The translations under genes were made by a program, and so were the position numbers. Positions 1 to 7,742 of a stretch of 54,812 nucleotides of DNA are shown here, piece after piece. The DNA lies in the IMG/VR virus record IMGVR_UViG_3300042301_002348, positions 1 to 54,812 of that record; one strand, given 5' to 3'. A model generated the notes under the pieces. The model was not told the DNA's origin, made no database searches, and worked only from the letters and a program-made list of their open reading frames with translations. The stretch is from a virus. Position 1 is the stretch's first letter. Every line of letters begins with the position of its first letter.

Positions 1-347
1 TCTTCAGGTACTAAACAATCACTTTCTCCCCATACAATATATTTGTAATCATATTCCGACCCGTATATATCTCTTCTCCAATCACCTATATTATAAAATG
101 GATCTGAATCTTTTTTAGTTATTATTTCGGATTTACTAATTAATGGATGTTGAAGGAAATGTTTAAACATTTTTTCAGGTTCAATTCCTTCTTCTGGTTT
201 TTCTATATATGTTTGAGAATTTAAACATATTATAATATCTACATCTAATTCACTATGTATAATAGATTCTTGTAATGAATCTAATGTTTCTAAAATCATT
301 TCAGATTCATACCACATTATATGTAATGTATATAAAATTTTACCCAT
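1..347 (-). CDS. Glycosyltransferase-like protein, C-terminal part beyond the window
   Basis: An open frame on the minus strand starts at the ATG at 345-347 (MGKILYTLHIMWYESEMI) and runs off the left edge without a stop, giving 115 codons. The alternating hydrophobic strand DVDIIICLNSQTY and the segment YKYIVWGESDCLVPE look like the nucleotide-sugar-binding half of a GT-A glycosyltransferase; the acidic ESD would sit where the metal-binding DxD is expected. It starts 1 nt after the stop of the epimerase gene at 349, so both are probably co-transcribed. The family assignment is inferred from pattern only. Confidence 0.5.
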   Translation of the reverse strand, partial: MGKILYTLHIMWYESEMILETLDSLQESIIHSELDVDIIICLNSQTYIEKPEEGIEPEKMFKHFLQHPLISKSEIITKKDSDPFYNIGDWRRDIYGSEYDYKYIVWGESDCLVPE

Positions 348-348
348 A

Positions 349-1224
349 TTATTCATATTTTAAAATTTGTTCTATTCTTTCTTCAAGAGTATATTTTGGT
401 TTATAAATTGAAAGCATTAACTTAGGATTACAAACTCTATAAGATACTCCTATGGGTTTATTTGTTAAATGTAATATACCATTTTTAGGTTTCCAATCAG
501 ATATATCAAACATTGTTTTAGCTAACTCATTAAATGAAGTTGATATACCACTTCCTAAGTTTAGTGCATCTACTTGAATATCATCATTTACTACGGTCAT
601 TACCGCTTCAACAATATCTTCCATATGGATAAAATCTCTAACTTGATTCCCATCCCCCCAAATTTCAAAAGTATTAACTTTTCTTTTAATACGATTTATA
701 AAGGAAGGAAATGGATAAGTTAAATCTTGGTCCGCTCCATAACCTGAAAATGGTCTAAAAACGTAAACTTTTGTTCCTTGTTCCCTAACAAATTTAGCTA
801 AATATTCTCCTGTTAATTTAGACCAGCCATAGGTATAATCAGGAAGTCTAATATCATCTAGATTAATATCAGATTCTTTTAAGTGATATTTTAATTCTGG
901 TGTCTGTAAATGAATAGGGTAGGCTGCCGATGAACTAAAATATACTATTTTCGGTTGTTTTGTTTTTACAACCCAATTAAAAAATTCTGAATCGATTGAT
1001 AAATCTGTTGCTACCGATAATGGTTCATTTTCAATTGTTTCTCTACCACCTACAATAGCTGCTAAATGAATAATTAAATCAAATTTTTCTACTGAGTGCT
1101 TAAAAAAATTTCTACAATCATTCCCTTCTTTTAAATCAATCCCTGTTATATCATGTTGATTTTTAAAGTATTTTAAAAAGGATCTACCAACAAATCCTAA
1201 ATGTCCCGTTATTAAAATTGTCAT
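349..1224 (-). CDS. NAD-dependent epimerase/dehydratase (extended SDR)
   Basis: 291 aa. The N-terminal Rossmann motif GHLGFVG (residues 7-13) and the YGWSK catalytic Tyr-x3-Lys motif near residue 133 mark an extended short-chain dehydrogenase of the kind that makes UDP- or GDP-linked sugars (UDP-glucose 4-epimerase or GDP-fucose synthase types). The substrate cannot be read from sequence. WGDGNQVRDFIHMEDIVEAV is the usual C-terminal substrate-side motif of the family. It sits 3 nt downstream of a GT2 gene and just upstream of a partial glycosyltransferase, which suggests that it supplies an activated sugar for glycosylation of virion or host surface. Confidence 0.85.
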   Translation of the reverse strand: MTILITGHLGFVGRSFLKYFKNQHDITGIDLKEGNDCRNFFKHSVEKFDLIIHLAAIVGGRETIENEPLSVATDLSIDSEFFNWVVKTKQPKIVYFSSSAAYPIHLQTPELKYHLKESDINLDDIRLPDYTYGWSKLTGEYLAKFVREQGTKVYVFRPFSGYGADQDLTYPFPSFINRIKRKVNTFEIWGDGNQVRDFIHMEDIVEAVMTVVNDDIQVDALNLGSGISTSFNELAKTMFDISDWKPKNGILHLTNKPIGVSYRVCNPKLMLSIYKPKYTLEERIEQILKYE

Positions 1225-1227
1225 AAA

Positions 1228-1866
1228 TTAAATTGATTTGTAAAAATTATTTTGTTTTTCTTGACGTTCTATCGTCTTATGGTGTTCTATACAGTATTCT
1301 TCGTCTAAAGGTAATGATGAGAATTTTTGACCACCATAAACTTTCTCATGTACCTTACCATACCAACTCATTCCTTTCTTATATATTCTTCCTTGAGCAT
1401 CCGGAAAATTTATCCATCCATTTTCATTAACTCCCCAACCCCACTTTTGAATATGTTCTTCGGTTATACCCTCCACAGTGTTAATCCTCGGTACAAAAAT
1501 TAAATCAACATCTTTATTCATTTCCAATATTTGATGTAAATTTTTAACCATATACTCACTAATCATCTCATCTGCATCTAGTTGATAGATATAGTCACCT
1601 TTACAATAACCATTTAATATATTTTTAAAATCAGAGAAATTATTATTCCAATCGAAACATCTCCATGTTTGGACATTTGGAAATTTATTATACGGTAATA
1701 AAAAATCTAATACTTCGGGATTACCATTTGTTTCATCATATAGAACTACAATTTCGTCTTGAGCTCTCTTGTGTTTCAGTAAGAAAGGTACTAATCTCTT
1801 TATCTCCTCCAATTCCTTGCAAACTGTTATTGCAAAACTTATCTTCATATTTCTTTTTATTTTCAT
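1228..1866 (-). CDS. Glycosyltransferase family 2
   Basis: 212 aa. A GT-A fold is indicated by the early strand ISFAITVCKELEEIKRL, then a DDE-type loop, and QLDADEMIS near residue 96, which supplies the DxD metal/nucleotide-sugar site. C-terminal WYGKVHEKVYGG is seen in many GT2 enzymes related to Bacteroidota capsule synthesis. An alternative start at Met7 (1848) is equally plausible. Its 5' end overlaps the zinc-finger-like gene at 1736-1939 by 131 nt in another frame, which is unusual for this compact genome. Acceptor unknown; context says surface or virion glycan. Confidence 0.8.
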   Translation of the reverse strand: MKIKRNMKISFAITVCKELEEIKRLVPFLLKHKRAQDEIVVLYDETNGNPEVLDFLLPYNKFPNVQTWRCFDWNNNFSDFKNILNGYCKGDYIYQLDADEMISEYMVKNLHQILEMNKDVDLIFVPRINTVEGITEEHIQKWGWGVNENGWINFPDAQGRIYKKGMSWYGKVHEKVYGGQKFSSLPLDEEYCIEHHKTIERQEKQNNFYKSI

Positions 1867-1939
1867 TTATTGTTAATTCCTCACATTTCCAACACCACTC
1901 TCTATCATCCGTGTCCCAACTATGTCTTTCACATTTCAT
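1736..1939 (-). CDS. Small putative zinc-binding protein
   Basis: 67 aa. CxxH at residues 3-6 and CxxC at 16-19, in the spacing of a small zinc finger (MKCERHSWDTDDREWCWKC). The start ATG overlaps the stop of the upstream gene as ATGA (1936-1939), typical of translational coupling, and this is the main argument that it is real. The last 43 codons lie inside the GT2 gene in a different frame and look compositionally arbitrary. The true product may therefore depend on the zinc-finger N-terminus only, or on a frameshift into the GT2 frame. Moderate confidence. Confidence 0.5.
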   Translation of the reverse strand: MKCERHSWDTDDREWCWKCEELTINENKKKYEDKFCNNSLQGIGGDKEISTFLTETQESSRRNCSSI

Positions 1940-2184
1940 GCTCTATTTTCCCCCATTCTTAACCAATGGTTTAAATAATCAAAACCATGATTACCACCGC
2001 CGTTTATACTTCTTGTTATTACATTAATAATTTCTTCATCAATACCTCTGGCAATTTCTTCTGACATCATTCTAGTTAATTCAGCCTCAGCATCTATACC
2101 ATAATGCTCATGTTCTTGTGCTGACCACGTTGCGGTTAACGTACTTCTAATTACCCCGTGAAAAAATTTAAAATTCTTAACCAT
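1936..2184 (-). CDS. FKFF-tagged protein with a gp23-like (major capsid) segment
   Basis: 82 aa from Met at 2182-2184 (MVKNFKFFHG); a longer reading begins with a non-ATG codon and would overlap the previous gene more. Residues about 20-62 (LTATWS, then GIDAEAELTRMMSEEIARGI) resemble the C-terminal part of T4-type major capsid protein gp23, where a GMDVDAEL..ILATEI..EI stretch occupies the same position. The protein is far too short to be a capsid protein. It overlaps the next upstream gene by 8 nt. It could be a capsid-derived decoy, an assembly factor or a decayed duplication. The homology call is from memory of gp23. Confidence 0.6.
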   Translation of the reverse strand: MVKNFKFFHGVIRSTLTATWSAQEHEHYGIDAEAELTRMMSEEIARGIDEEIINVITRSINGGGNHGFDYLNHWLRMGENRA

Positions 2185-2413
2185 TTTGTATCTCCCTTGC
2201 AAATAATTTAAACTCTTTATCATTGTCGGTGAACAACATACTGGTATCTGAAGTTGGACTTAATCGAATTGAACATTCATTTGGTCCTGTTGCAAATACA
2301 ATAGGTTCATTGTTTCCGAACTGAAAACAAAACTCAACATTCTCTGGTGTAAATGTATGTGGTTGAAAAAGAAGTGTTGGTGTTTCATCACCTTTGAAAA
2401 ATTTGAAGTTCAT
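2177..2413 (-). CDS. FKFF-tagged small protein
   Basis: 78 aa, starting MNFKFFKGDE. The rest is predicted all-beta with QFGNNEPIVFATG, and the C-terminus FKLFAREIQ matches FKLFARPKK of the neighbour at 2416-2691. The two also share a QF(G/D)N(N/D)EP core, so they are paralogues. Only this one has the tag. It is in a tight minus-strand operon with the gp23-like protein and glycosyltransferases. No known domain recognised. Confidence 0.75.
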   Translation of the reverse strand: MNFKFFKGDETPTLLFQPHTFTPENVEFCFQFGNNEPIVFATGPNECSIRLSPTSDTSMLFTDNDKEFKLFAREIQNG

Positions 2414-2415
2414 TA

Positions 2416-2691
2416 CTATTTTTTTGGTCTAGCAAATAATTTAAATGTTTTACCTGATGTCGGGTCGGTAAACTTAATATAACCCTCGTTAGTATTTTGT
2501 ATCCTAATAATAACCTCAGGTGATTCTACGGTTTCATCTGCAGTTGTGAATAATTGAGGTTCGTCATTATCAAATTGAATCATCCATTCACAGGGCATAT
2601 ATGTTTCAATTTTTGGTTTATCGTCAACCGTTAATTTATCAATAACCGATTGTAATAATTCCTCCTTTATTTTTTTTCTACCTCTTGCCAT
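2416..2691 (-). CDS. Hypothetical protein, untagged paralogue of the 2177-2413 product
   Basis: 91 aa. A basic N-terminus (MARGRKKIKEELLQ) replaces the FKFF tag. The core CEWMIQFDNDEPQLFTT and C-terminus TFKLFARPKK align with the neighbouring tagged protein. Starts 1 nt after the stop of the GT-B gene upstream. Function unknown; duplicated beta-rich small proteins in an operon with glycosyltransferases may be virion decoration proteins (inference). Confidence 0.75.
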   Translation of the reverse strand: MARGRKKIKEELLQSVIDKLTVDDKPKIETYMPCEWMIQFDNDEPQLFTTADETVESPEVIIRIQNTNEGYIKFTDPTSGKTFKLFARPKK

Positions 2692-2692
2692 A

Positions 2693-3940
2693 TTATTTAA
2701 TTTTTGTTAATTTAGGTAAAATTAGTTTTTGTTCTTTTGGTTGTATTGAGAATGGATTGATGATGTCTTTAAACTTCTCTTTCATTTTTTCCATTGAGAA
2801 TTTTTCTTTATTCTCATCACCCAACATCATAGACTTTTCTAAAAACTTATCATAGTCTTTGTAAACCAATTTAAAAACTTCAGTCACTTCGTTGTAATTT
2901 GCGGTAAACCATTTAGAATCTTTTAATATGAAAGTATCGACTGCACTTTCGTGAACCTCAGTTAATTTTCCACCAATCATAATTGCTTTATCCATCGGTA
3001 AGAAATCCTTATGTCCCGACCAGTTTGATGCAATCACAGGTTTACCCGTCATCGTAAATTCTAATAAAGGTCTACCAAACCCTTCACCTTTTGTAATCGT
3101 AACCATTGATTTAACTTTAGGATGATTATATAAATTATTCATCTCATCATTAGTTAAATCACCAAACAACAAATAGATTGATGGTGGATTTTTATAATCA
3201 CTCACTAACCCTTCTATCTTCTTTCTAAAACTTTCTCTTTCTTTAATTGAGAACGATGCGGATGATGTTTTAAGTATAAGTGCGGGTCTATCTTCAACAT
3301 CCTTAAATGCTTCAGCGAAACATCTAATCAACATACCAACATCTTTTCTATCTTGACCTGTGTCACCCTTTAACCAATGACCAACAAACAAGTAAGCAAA
3401 ATCTTCTTTGATGTCAATGTCAATGTTGTTATAAACGTTGTTGTATATTTTGGTATCAACACCTTCGAATAGTACTTCTATCTGTCTTTCGATTTTGTGT
3501 TGTTTGATTAACTTACCCGTGTTTTGTTCATTCTCATTATAAACTGTTTGTAACAAAACATCTTTTGAAAAAGTGGACGTTGTAACAATTAAATCCATTC
3601 TATTACAACCATCAATCCAATCCTTAGGTGCAATAGTTGTTTCAATACCAGCAGTAATCCCGATATTAAATTTACCAACTCTTTGGAATTCATTTGGAAC
3701 AGTTACTTGAACGTAAATGTCTGGAGTCTTTTCTAATTGATTGATAATATTAGACTCAATCCATTTATGAAATAAATTATCTTCCAATGCCGTCATCGGG
3801 GTTGAACCCCACATACAACTATCAATCTTGATTTCAAACAAATCCATTTCATAAAGTGCTTGTAACAAATCTCTTGAGTGTGCACCGTATCCACTTCTTG
3901 TTTTAACTGGTCCTCTAAATAATAAAAATGGTTTATTCAT
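2693..3940 (-). CDS. Glycosyltransferase, GT-B fold (family 4-like)
   Basis: 415 aa. An N-terminal domain begins with FRGPVKTRSGYGAHSRDLL, a donor/acceptor glycine-rich loop of GT4 enzymes. The C-terminal domain has TKGEGFGRPLLEFTMTGKPVI, the E-x7-E nucleotide-sugar binding signature. It is separated by 1 nt from a second GT-B gene upstream, so the two probably build one glycan sequentially. The length is normal for the fold; a phage source suggests modification of virion or host surface glycans, but donor and acceptor are unknown. Confidence 0.85.
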   Translation of the reverse strand: MNKPFLLFRGPVKTRSGYGAHSRDLLQALYEMDLFEIKIDSCMWGSTPMTALEDNLFHKWIESNIINQLEKTPDIYVQVTVPNEFQRVGKFNIGITAGIETTIAPKDWIDGCNRMDLIVTTSTFSKDVLLQTVYNENEQNTGKLIKQHKIERQIEVLFEGVDTKIYNNVYNNIDIDIKEDFAYLFVGHWLKGDTGQDRKDVGMLIRCFAEAFKDVEDRPALILKTSSASFSIKERESFRKKIEGLVSDYKNPPSIYLLFGDLTNDEMNNLYNHPKVKSMVTITKGEGFGRPLLEFTMTGKPVIASNWSGHKDFLPMDKAIMIGGKLTEVHESAVDTFILKDSKWFTANYNEVTEVFKLVYKDYDKFLEKSMMLGDENKEKFSMEKMKEKFKDIINPFSIQPKEQKLILPKLTKIK

Positions 3941-3941
3941 A

Positions 3942-5300
3942 TTATATAATCTTGTATAAATTAAATTTACTTCTTGGTTTAAAATTCTCTAAGGTTTGTT
4001 CGATACCCTCAATCATTTTATCACACATTATTTTATTTGATAGATTGTTAATCATAAACTTTCTACCCTTTAATCCTTTTTCTTTTCTTTTCTTCTTACC
4101 AATTTTATACATTTCCATGATGGCATTTGCAACATCATTGTCATTAACTCTATCATCGAAGATATATGGTGTTGGTACCGAACCATTTAGATTAATTGCC
4201 GATGACCAAACAGGTTCAACCCAATCACCATGATTTATGTTGCCATGTACTTCTTTATTGTGAAGTGTACCTACATTAATGTAATCATCTTCAGTATAAT
4301 CAAATCCACATTGGTCTTGTAAACCACCAGTAACATTAACAATGATTGGCACACCTGCCATTAAACTCTCAGCAGTTGTTAATCCAAATCCTTCATTGTT
4401 TGCAATGTTAATCGTACAATCAACACCATTGTAAATTTCATTTAATTTATCTTGTTCCAATTTTAAATTAGTGAACTTAACATCATAATCTTTACAAACA
4501 GCATCAATTACCGCAGGCAAATCTGTACCATTTTCATCAACTGGATTTGTGTGCATTAGTAACAAACACTTATCTGCCTTTTCTTTTGGTAACATATCAC
4601 AGAACAATCTAAATGAATAAATTACATCACTTGGTTGTTTCCTTCTAATGTTTCTGCTGTTGAAGAATAAAACAAAATCATATTTCTTATCACCATGAAT
4701 TAAATTATTAATATCATCCGATATTCTATCCAATGGTTTAAATAAATCAGGATTAATGCCGTGAGGAACATAACTAATTTGCCAATCTTTCAATGGATTG
4801 AAAGTTACTTTATCGGTTCTCTTACCAACACGATGTACAATACCATACGTTTGTTTAGATATACAACCCAACCAATCGCAAGATTCAAAAACATCTCTAT
4901 TATATTGTGGGTCTGGTAAATCATCCCATATATGATAAAATAATATTGGAGTGTGTTGTCTTATTTCGTGTTCCACATCGTACAACCACTGCCAATAATG
5001 TGGGTCAGTAAAGTGTAAAATGGCGTCAGGTTTTTCTTCATCTATTAATTTACGAAGAATACCAACGTCACCATAACCATTATATGGAATAATTTTCAAA
5101 TTAGCATCTTTAACACCAGTCCTTGTTCTAATATCGTCGTTAACATCAACAACTTTACCAAACTCTGGATGTTTAATTGCCGCACCTAATTGTACCCAAT
5201 CATATTTGTGAATGGTACCCATCACAATTTCTTTCGACATTGTGGCAATACCACTTGTCATTCTTAAATCATCAGATAGTAATAATATTTTTTTCTTCAT
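3942..5300 (-). CDS. Glycosyltransferase, GT-B fold (family 4)
   Basis: 452 aa. Starts with a beta strand and SGIATMSKEIV loop (residues about 14-26), typical of GT4 N-domains. DFVLFFNSRNIRRKQP opens the C-terminal Rossmann domain, and NNEGFGLTTAESLMAGVPII gives the E-x7-E motif. This is the second of two adjacent GT-B enzymes. It starts 1 nt after the stop of the small RHH-like gene. No signal peptide or membrane segment, so a cytoplasmic enzyme. Confidence 0.88.
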   Translation of the reverse strand: MKKKILLLSDDLRMTSGIATMSKEIVMGTIHKYDWVQLGAAIKHPEFGKVVDVNDDIRTRTGVKDANLKIIPYNGYGDVGILRKLIDEEKPDAILHFTDPHYWQWLYDVEHEIRQHTPILFYHIWDDLPDPQYNRDVFESCDWLGCISKQTYGIVHRVGKRTDKVTFNPLKDWQISYVPHGINPDLFKPLDRISDDINNLIHGDKKYDFVLFFNSRNIRRKQPSDVIYSFRLFCDMLPKEKADKCLLLMHTNPVDENGTDLPAVIDAVCKDYDVKFTNLKLEQDKLNEIYNGVDCTINIANNEGFGLTTAESLMAGVPIIVNVTGGLQDQCGFDYTEDDYINVGTLHNKEVHGNINHGDWVEPVWSSAINLNGSVPTPYIFDDRVNDNDVANAIMEMYKIGKKKRKEKGLKGRKFMINNLSNKIMCDKMIEGIEQTLENFKPRSKFNLYKII

Positions 5301-5301
5301 A

Positions 5302-5499
5302 TTAAAATTTGGATCCTGTTGTTGCTAAACCATTATGGTTGTTTATTGAGTTTCTAAAGTTTTCATCTTTAGAATATAAATCTAAAGAACGATTTACTAA
5401 TTTTTGTAGGTTCATTGAACCTTCAATTGATTTAATTTTAAACTTCCTGTAAACATCATCTAAAATGTTAACACTTGTTAATTTTGTTTCTGCTTTCAT
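5302..5499 (-). CDS. Small ribbon-helix-helix-like protein
   Basis: 65 aa. TSVNILDDVYRKFKIKSIEGSM followed by NLQKLVNRSLDLY has the strand-helix-helix pattern of Arc/MetJ-type regulators: a beta strand with alternating T-V-I, helix A, a turn, helix B. It is the first gene of the minus-strand glycosyltransferase operon. It may be an autoregulator or merely a small structural protein; the fold is inferred from pattern, not a recognised family. Confidence 0.6.
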   Translation of the reverse strand: MKAETKLTSVNILDDVYRKFKIKSIEGSMNLQKLVNRSLDLYSKDENFRNSINNHNGLATTGSKF

Positions 5500-5536
5500 A
5501 TTGTTTTATATATATTCTTATATACTGAAATGATTA

Positions 5537-5565
5537 AAAAATATCGTCAATTAAGACGATATTTC
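5537..5565 (-). terminator. Rho-independent terminator of the 54-aa gene
   Basis: Perfect 10-bp stem (5539-5548 with 5555-5564, loop AATTAA) followed on the minus strand by TTTTTT. A second weaker dyad AATCGTT/AACGATT lies beside it at about 5570-5590. Confidence 0.75.
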
Positions 5566-5589
5566 ATTTAATCGTTAGTATAAACGATA

Positions 5590-5754
5590 TTATTGATTAT
5601 TTAAACGGTCAATAATTACATCAACCCCCGTTTGATTTGTTGTCGGTGCGGGTGCCGGTTGTGTGACAACAGGTGTTCCCGTTTCGGTTAATGTTATGTT
5701 CGTCGGTTGAACAGGTTGTGAGTCAGATTTGTTTTTTTTACATCCGCAGGCCAT
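5590..5754 (-). CDS. Small Cys/Pro-rich protein
   Basis: 54 aa (MACGCKKNKSDSQ..., then a Pro/Thr/Gln-rich linker TPVVTQPAPAPTT and a C-terminal helix VDVIIDRLNNQ). Small enough to be missed by usual length cut-offs. The TATTTATA octamer lies on its sense strand at 5768-5775, 13 nt before the start, which puts it with the octamer-preceded (probably late) genes. CxC near the N-terminus followed by lysines might bind metal or be lipid-modified; unknown. A terminator follows directly. Confidence 0.7.
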   Translation of the reverse strand: MACGCKKNKSDSQPVQPTNITLTETGTPVVTQPAPAPTTNQTGVDVIIDRLNNQ

Positions 5755-5776
5755 GGTATTCTTTTTTTATAAATAT

Positions 5777-5808
5777 TTTGGTTTATTGTTTTTTATTTCC
5801 TATATTTT
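5777..5808 (+). promoter_or_regulatory. Sigma-A-type promoter for the 5842 methyltransferase
   Basis: TTTG at 5777-5780, 20-nt spacer, TATATTTT at 5801-5808 (one mismatch from TAnnTTTG). Divergent with the octamer at 5768-5775 that faces the other way. Confidence 0.55.
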
Positions 5809-5841
5809 ACTAAAGTATACAAAAAAAATATTAAAAAACAA

Positions 5842-6555
5842 ATGGAAAAAGACTTTAAACCCGTAAAAAGTGTTTACAACAGTAACTACGATGCGATTAA
5901 AAACATTATGTTCCTCTATAATATCGAAAGATTCGATTTAGATTGTACATATTCAAAAGGTAATTTTTGGAAAGATTTACCCTCACCGGTTAATAAATCT
6001 GACATTTATCCTGTTAACGATACGGTTGTGGAATGTAGTTCAGAAAACTTATCGTTTGCGGACGGAACCATGAAAAGTATTATGTTTGACCCACCTTTTG
6101 TTATTGCTGGTAAATCCTATCGTGATAATAAAGATGGTAGTTCAATCATTGCAAAGAGATTTGAGGGTTATGAGTCATATAACCACCTAAAAAACCACTA
6201 TTATAATACATTGAAGGAATTGTACCGAGTTTGTGAGAAAGGCGGTTATGTGGTCTTTAAATGTCAAGACACGGTATCCGGAGGTAAGAATCATTTTTCT
6301 CACGTTATGGTTATGAATATGGCACAGGAATTAGGATTCTATCCGAGAGACTTGTTTATCCTTACATCAAACGTCCGTATTAATAGTTTTGGTACTAAGT
6401 GGACCAAACAAGAACATGCACGTAAATATCATTCGTATTTTTGGGTGTTTGAAAAGGTTAAACCAAGAGTAAAATATGATAGTCCTATCGAACAGGATTC
6501 TGAGGAGAACCAAGATACATTGCAACACGATCACCCACTTTCCAACCATCAGTAG
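5842..6555 (+). CDS. DNA methyltransferase with DPPF motif (N6-adenine or N4-cytosine type)
   Basis: 237 aa. DPPF at about residues 83-86 is motif IV of amino-methyltransferases. CTYSKGNFW near residue 37 matches the start of the family seen in phage DPP(F/Y) methylases, and YRVCEKGGYVVFKCQD is a following motif V-VI region. No separate target-recognition domain is apparent, and the length is short. The 3' end overlaps the convergent DUF192 gene by 71 nt. It is probably used to protect phage DNA from host restriction; target sequence not deducible. Confidence 0.75.
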   Translation: MEKDFKPVKSVYNSNYDAIKNIMFLYNIERFDLDCTYSKGNFWKDLPSPVNKSDIYPVNDTVVECSSENLSFADGTMKSIMFDPPFVIAGKSYRDNKDGSSIIAKRFEGYESYNHLKNHYYNTLKELYRVCEKGGYVVFKCQDTVSGGKNHFSHVMVMNMAQELGFYPRDLFILTSNVRINSFGTKWTKQEHARKYHSYFWVFEKVKPRVKYDSPIEQDSEENQDTLQHDHPLSNHQ

Positions 6556-6850
6556 TTCCTGCAGGAAATTCTATTACGTGATCACCAATACCGGTGTAAC
6601 GAGGTAGAGTCATCCTATGTGAATCTTCAACAGGACAATTGGAATGAATACGATTGATACGGTTGTTAAGTACAAAGACAATATCAAGTGGGATTAGACA
6701 ATTCTTCATCCAAAATGAATGATGACCTTTTCCCATTTTAAAAACCATACAACCGTCTAACGACTTTCTACCCATCATACCACGACTTATGTCCTCTGGT
6801 TGGGATAGATATTCAGCATTGAAAGTTTTGTTGTTAATGTGAACTGACAT
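6485..6850 (-). CDS. DUF192 family protein
   Basis: 121 aa. QPEDISRGMMGRKSL..GCMVFKM..HHSFWMKNCLIPLDIVFV is the full DUF192 signature (RGLM, FWMKNT.IPLDI.F), followed by the strand-rich VIEFPAGTTDGWKVGDRV. DUF192 proteins are small and extracytoplasmic or cytoplasmic of unknown function; phage copies occur in T4-like genomes. This is an isolated minus-strand gene in a plus-strand array and overlaps the methyltransferase 3' end tail to tail by 71 nt. Confidence 0.9.
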   Translation of the reverse strand: MSVHINNKTFNAEYLSQPEDISRGMMGRKSLDGCMVFKMGKGHHSFWMKNCLIPLDIVFVLNNRINRIHSNCPVEDSHRMTLPRYTGIGDHVIEFPAGTTDGWKVGDRVAMYLGSPQNPVR

Positions 6851-6861
6851 ACCTATAATTA

Positions 6862-6893
6862 TTTGGAATTACCAAAAGAATTTTATATATTTG
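6862..6893 (+). promoter_or_regulatory. Sigma-A promoter placing the start at the ATG (leaderless)
   Basis: TTTG at 6862-6865, exactly 20 nt, TATATTTG at 6886-6893, then only 4 nt (ACAC) to the ATG at 6898. The expected transcription start coincides with the start codon. Confidence 0.8.
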
Positions 6894-6897
6894 ACAC

Positions 6898-7104
6898 ATG
6901 GAAAGAATATTCGGAGGTTTAATTGAATTTGACAACATAGATGAGTTCGACCAATTCGTATACGATATTGATAAAGAATCTGCATTGACAATAATAGGAA
7001 AGGCATTAGATTTCTGTAATCAAAATAGAATGTTTAACTTAATGGAAGCCAATACGTTATATAAATGTTTAAATAAATTAAAAGAAAATGAAAATAAAGA
7101 TTAA
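6898..7104 (+). CDS. Hypothetical acidic protein
   Basis: 68 aa, two or three predicted helices (IDEFDQFVYDIDKESALTIIGKALDF). First gene of an operon of small membrane proteins leading to thyA and served by its own promoter with no leader. No recognised family. The small helical build would fit a host-interaction protein. Confidence 0.75.
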   Translation: MERIFGGLIEFDNIDEFDQFVYDIDKESALTIIGKALDFCNQNRMFNLMEANTLYKCLNKLKENENKD

Positions 7105-7264
7105 AGAAATCATCTATATAATGATGATATTAACGGGTATACTAGTTCAGAAGTATGGACTTAAAGGTACAGACCCCGAGTTAGTGAAGTATTTTGGATG
7201 GGGAATAATCAGTTTGGGGTCCCTTAACATCGTATTGGATTATTTTAGAAAGCCCAAAAAATAA
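7088..7264 (+). CDS. Small membrane protein
   Basis: 58 aa (MKIKIKEIIYIMMILTGILV...). Two hydrophobic segments (about 9-20 and 36-50) separated by a polar loop. It overlaps the previous gene by 17 nt and the next by 1 nt, which supports expression as part of the operon. Family unknown. Confidence 0.7.
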   Translation: MKIKIKEIIYIMMILTGILVQKYGLKGTDPELVKYFGWGIISLGSLNIVLDYFRKPKK

Positions 7265-7572
7265 TGAAAAATTATTTACTAATTTTATTCTTTCAAATTA
7301 TGTTCAATATCTTCAAAGTGTTGGAGATAAAATATACATATGAAAATAAACTTAAAGCGTTGTTATTCAATAGTGTTTTCATAAATTTAATGGCTTTAGG
7401 TTCGGCATATTATTCATTAGATGGTATGTTTAAAGGTGATTTTTACGGAATTATTTTTTATATTTTAGGTAGTGTCATTGGTAAATGGATTGCAATGACT
7501 CAGTATGAAAATTATCGTTCTAAAATTTATTCATTGTTTAATAAAAAGGAAGATGAAAAAGAAATATTATAA
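7264..7572 (+). CDS. Integral membrane protein
   Basis: 102 aa with three likely transmembrane helices (about 3-20, 33-53, 59-78), then a charged cytoplasmic tail. Arrangement and the GKWIAM helix recall DUF5698/YebE-like small phage membrane proteins, but this is only a guess. Begins 1 nt within the previous stop codon (TAATG overlap). Confidence 0.7.
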   Translation: MKNYLLILFFQIMFNIFKVLEIKYTYENKLKALLFNSVFINLMALGSAYYSLDGMFKGDFYGIIFYILGSVIGKWIAMTQYENYRSKIYSLFNKKEDEKEIL

Positions 7573-7741
7573 AGATTTTTTTATCTATAAGAAGAAACAT
7601 CATTGGTATATTTTACCGGCGTTTATATTTTACTATGATAAAGATGAATACTTAGAAGATGGTAAAACATCACCATCTTGGGGATTGACTATTAGATGGT
7701 TACAATATATGATTGGGGTTCAGATACAAAAAATTTATTAA
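7553..7741 (+). CDS. Small basic/aromatic protein
   Basis: 62 aa from the ATG at 7553 (MKKKYYKDFFIYKKKHHWY). Rich in Lys and Tyr at the N-terminus and ending WGLTIRWLQYMIGVQI, a pattern seen in many short phage proteins of unknown role. Overlaps the preceding membrane protein by 20 nt. An upstream ATG at 7505 exists, but it lies deeper inside that gene and adds an arbitrary-looking segment. Confidence 0.65.
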   Translation: MKKKYYKDFFIYKKKHHWYILPAFIFYYDKDEYLEDGKTSPSWGLTIRWLQYMIGVQIQKIY

Positions 7742-7742
7742 C

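Noticed and set aside
1228-1430. Plus-strand frames opposite the left glycosyltransferase genes (for example 1233-1430, 1665-2027, 3928-4233)
   Set aside because: They mirror AT-rich codons of the minus-strand genes; Leu/Ser/Phe-rich without start context.
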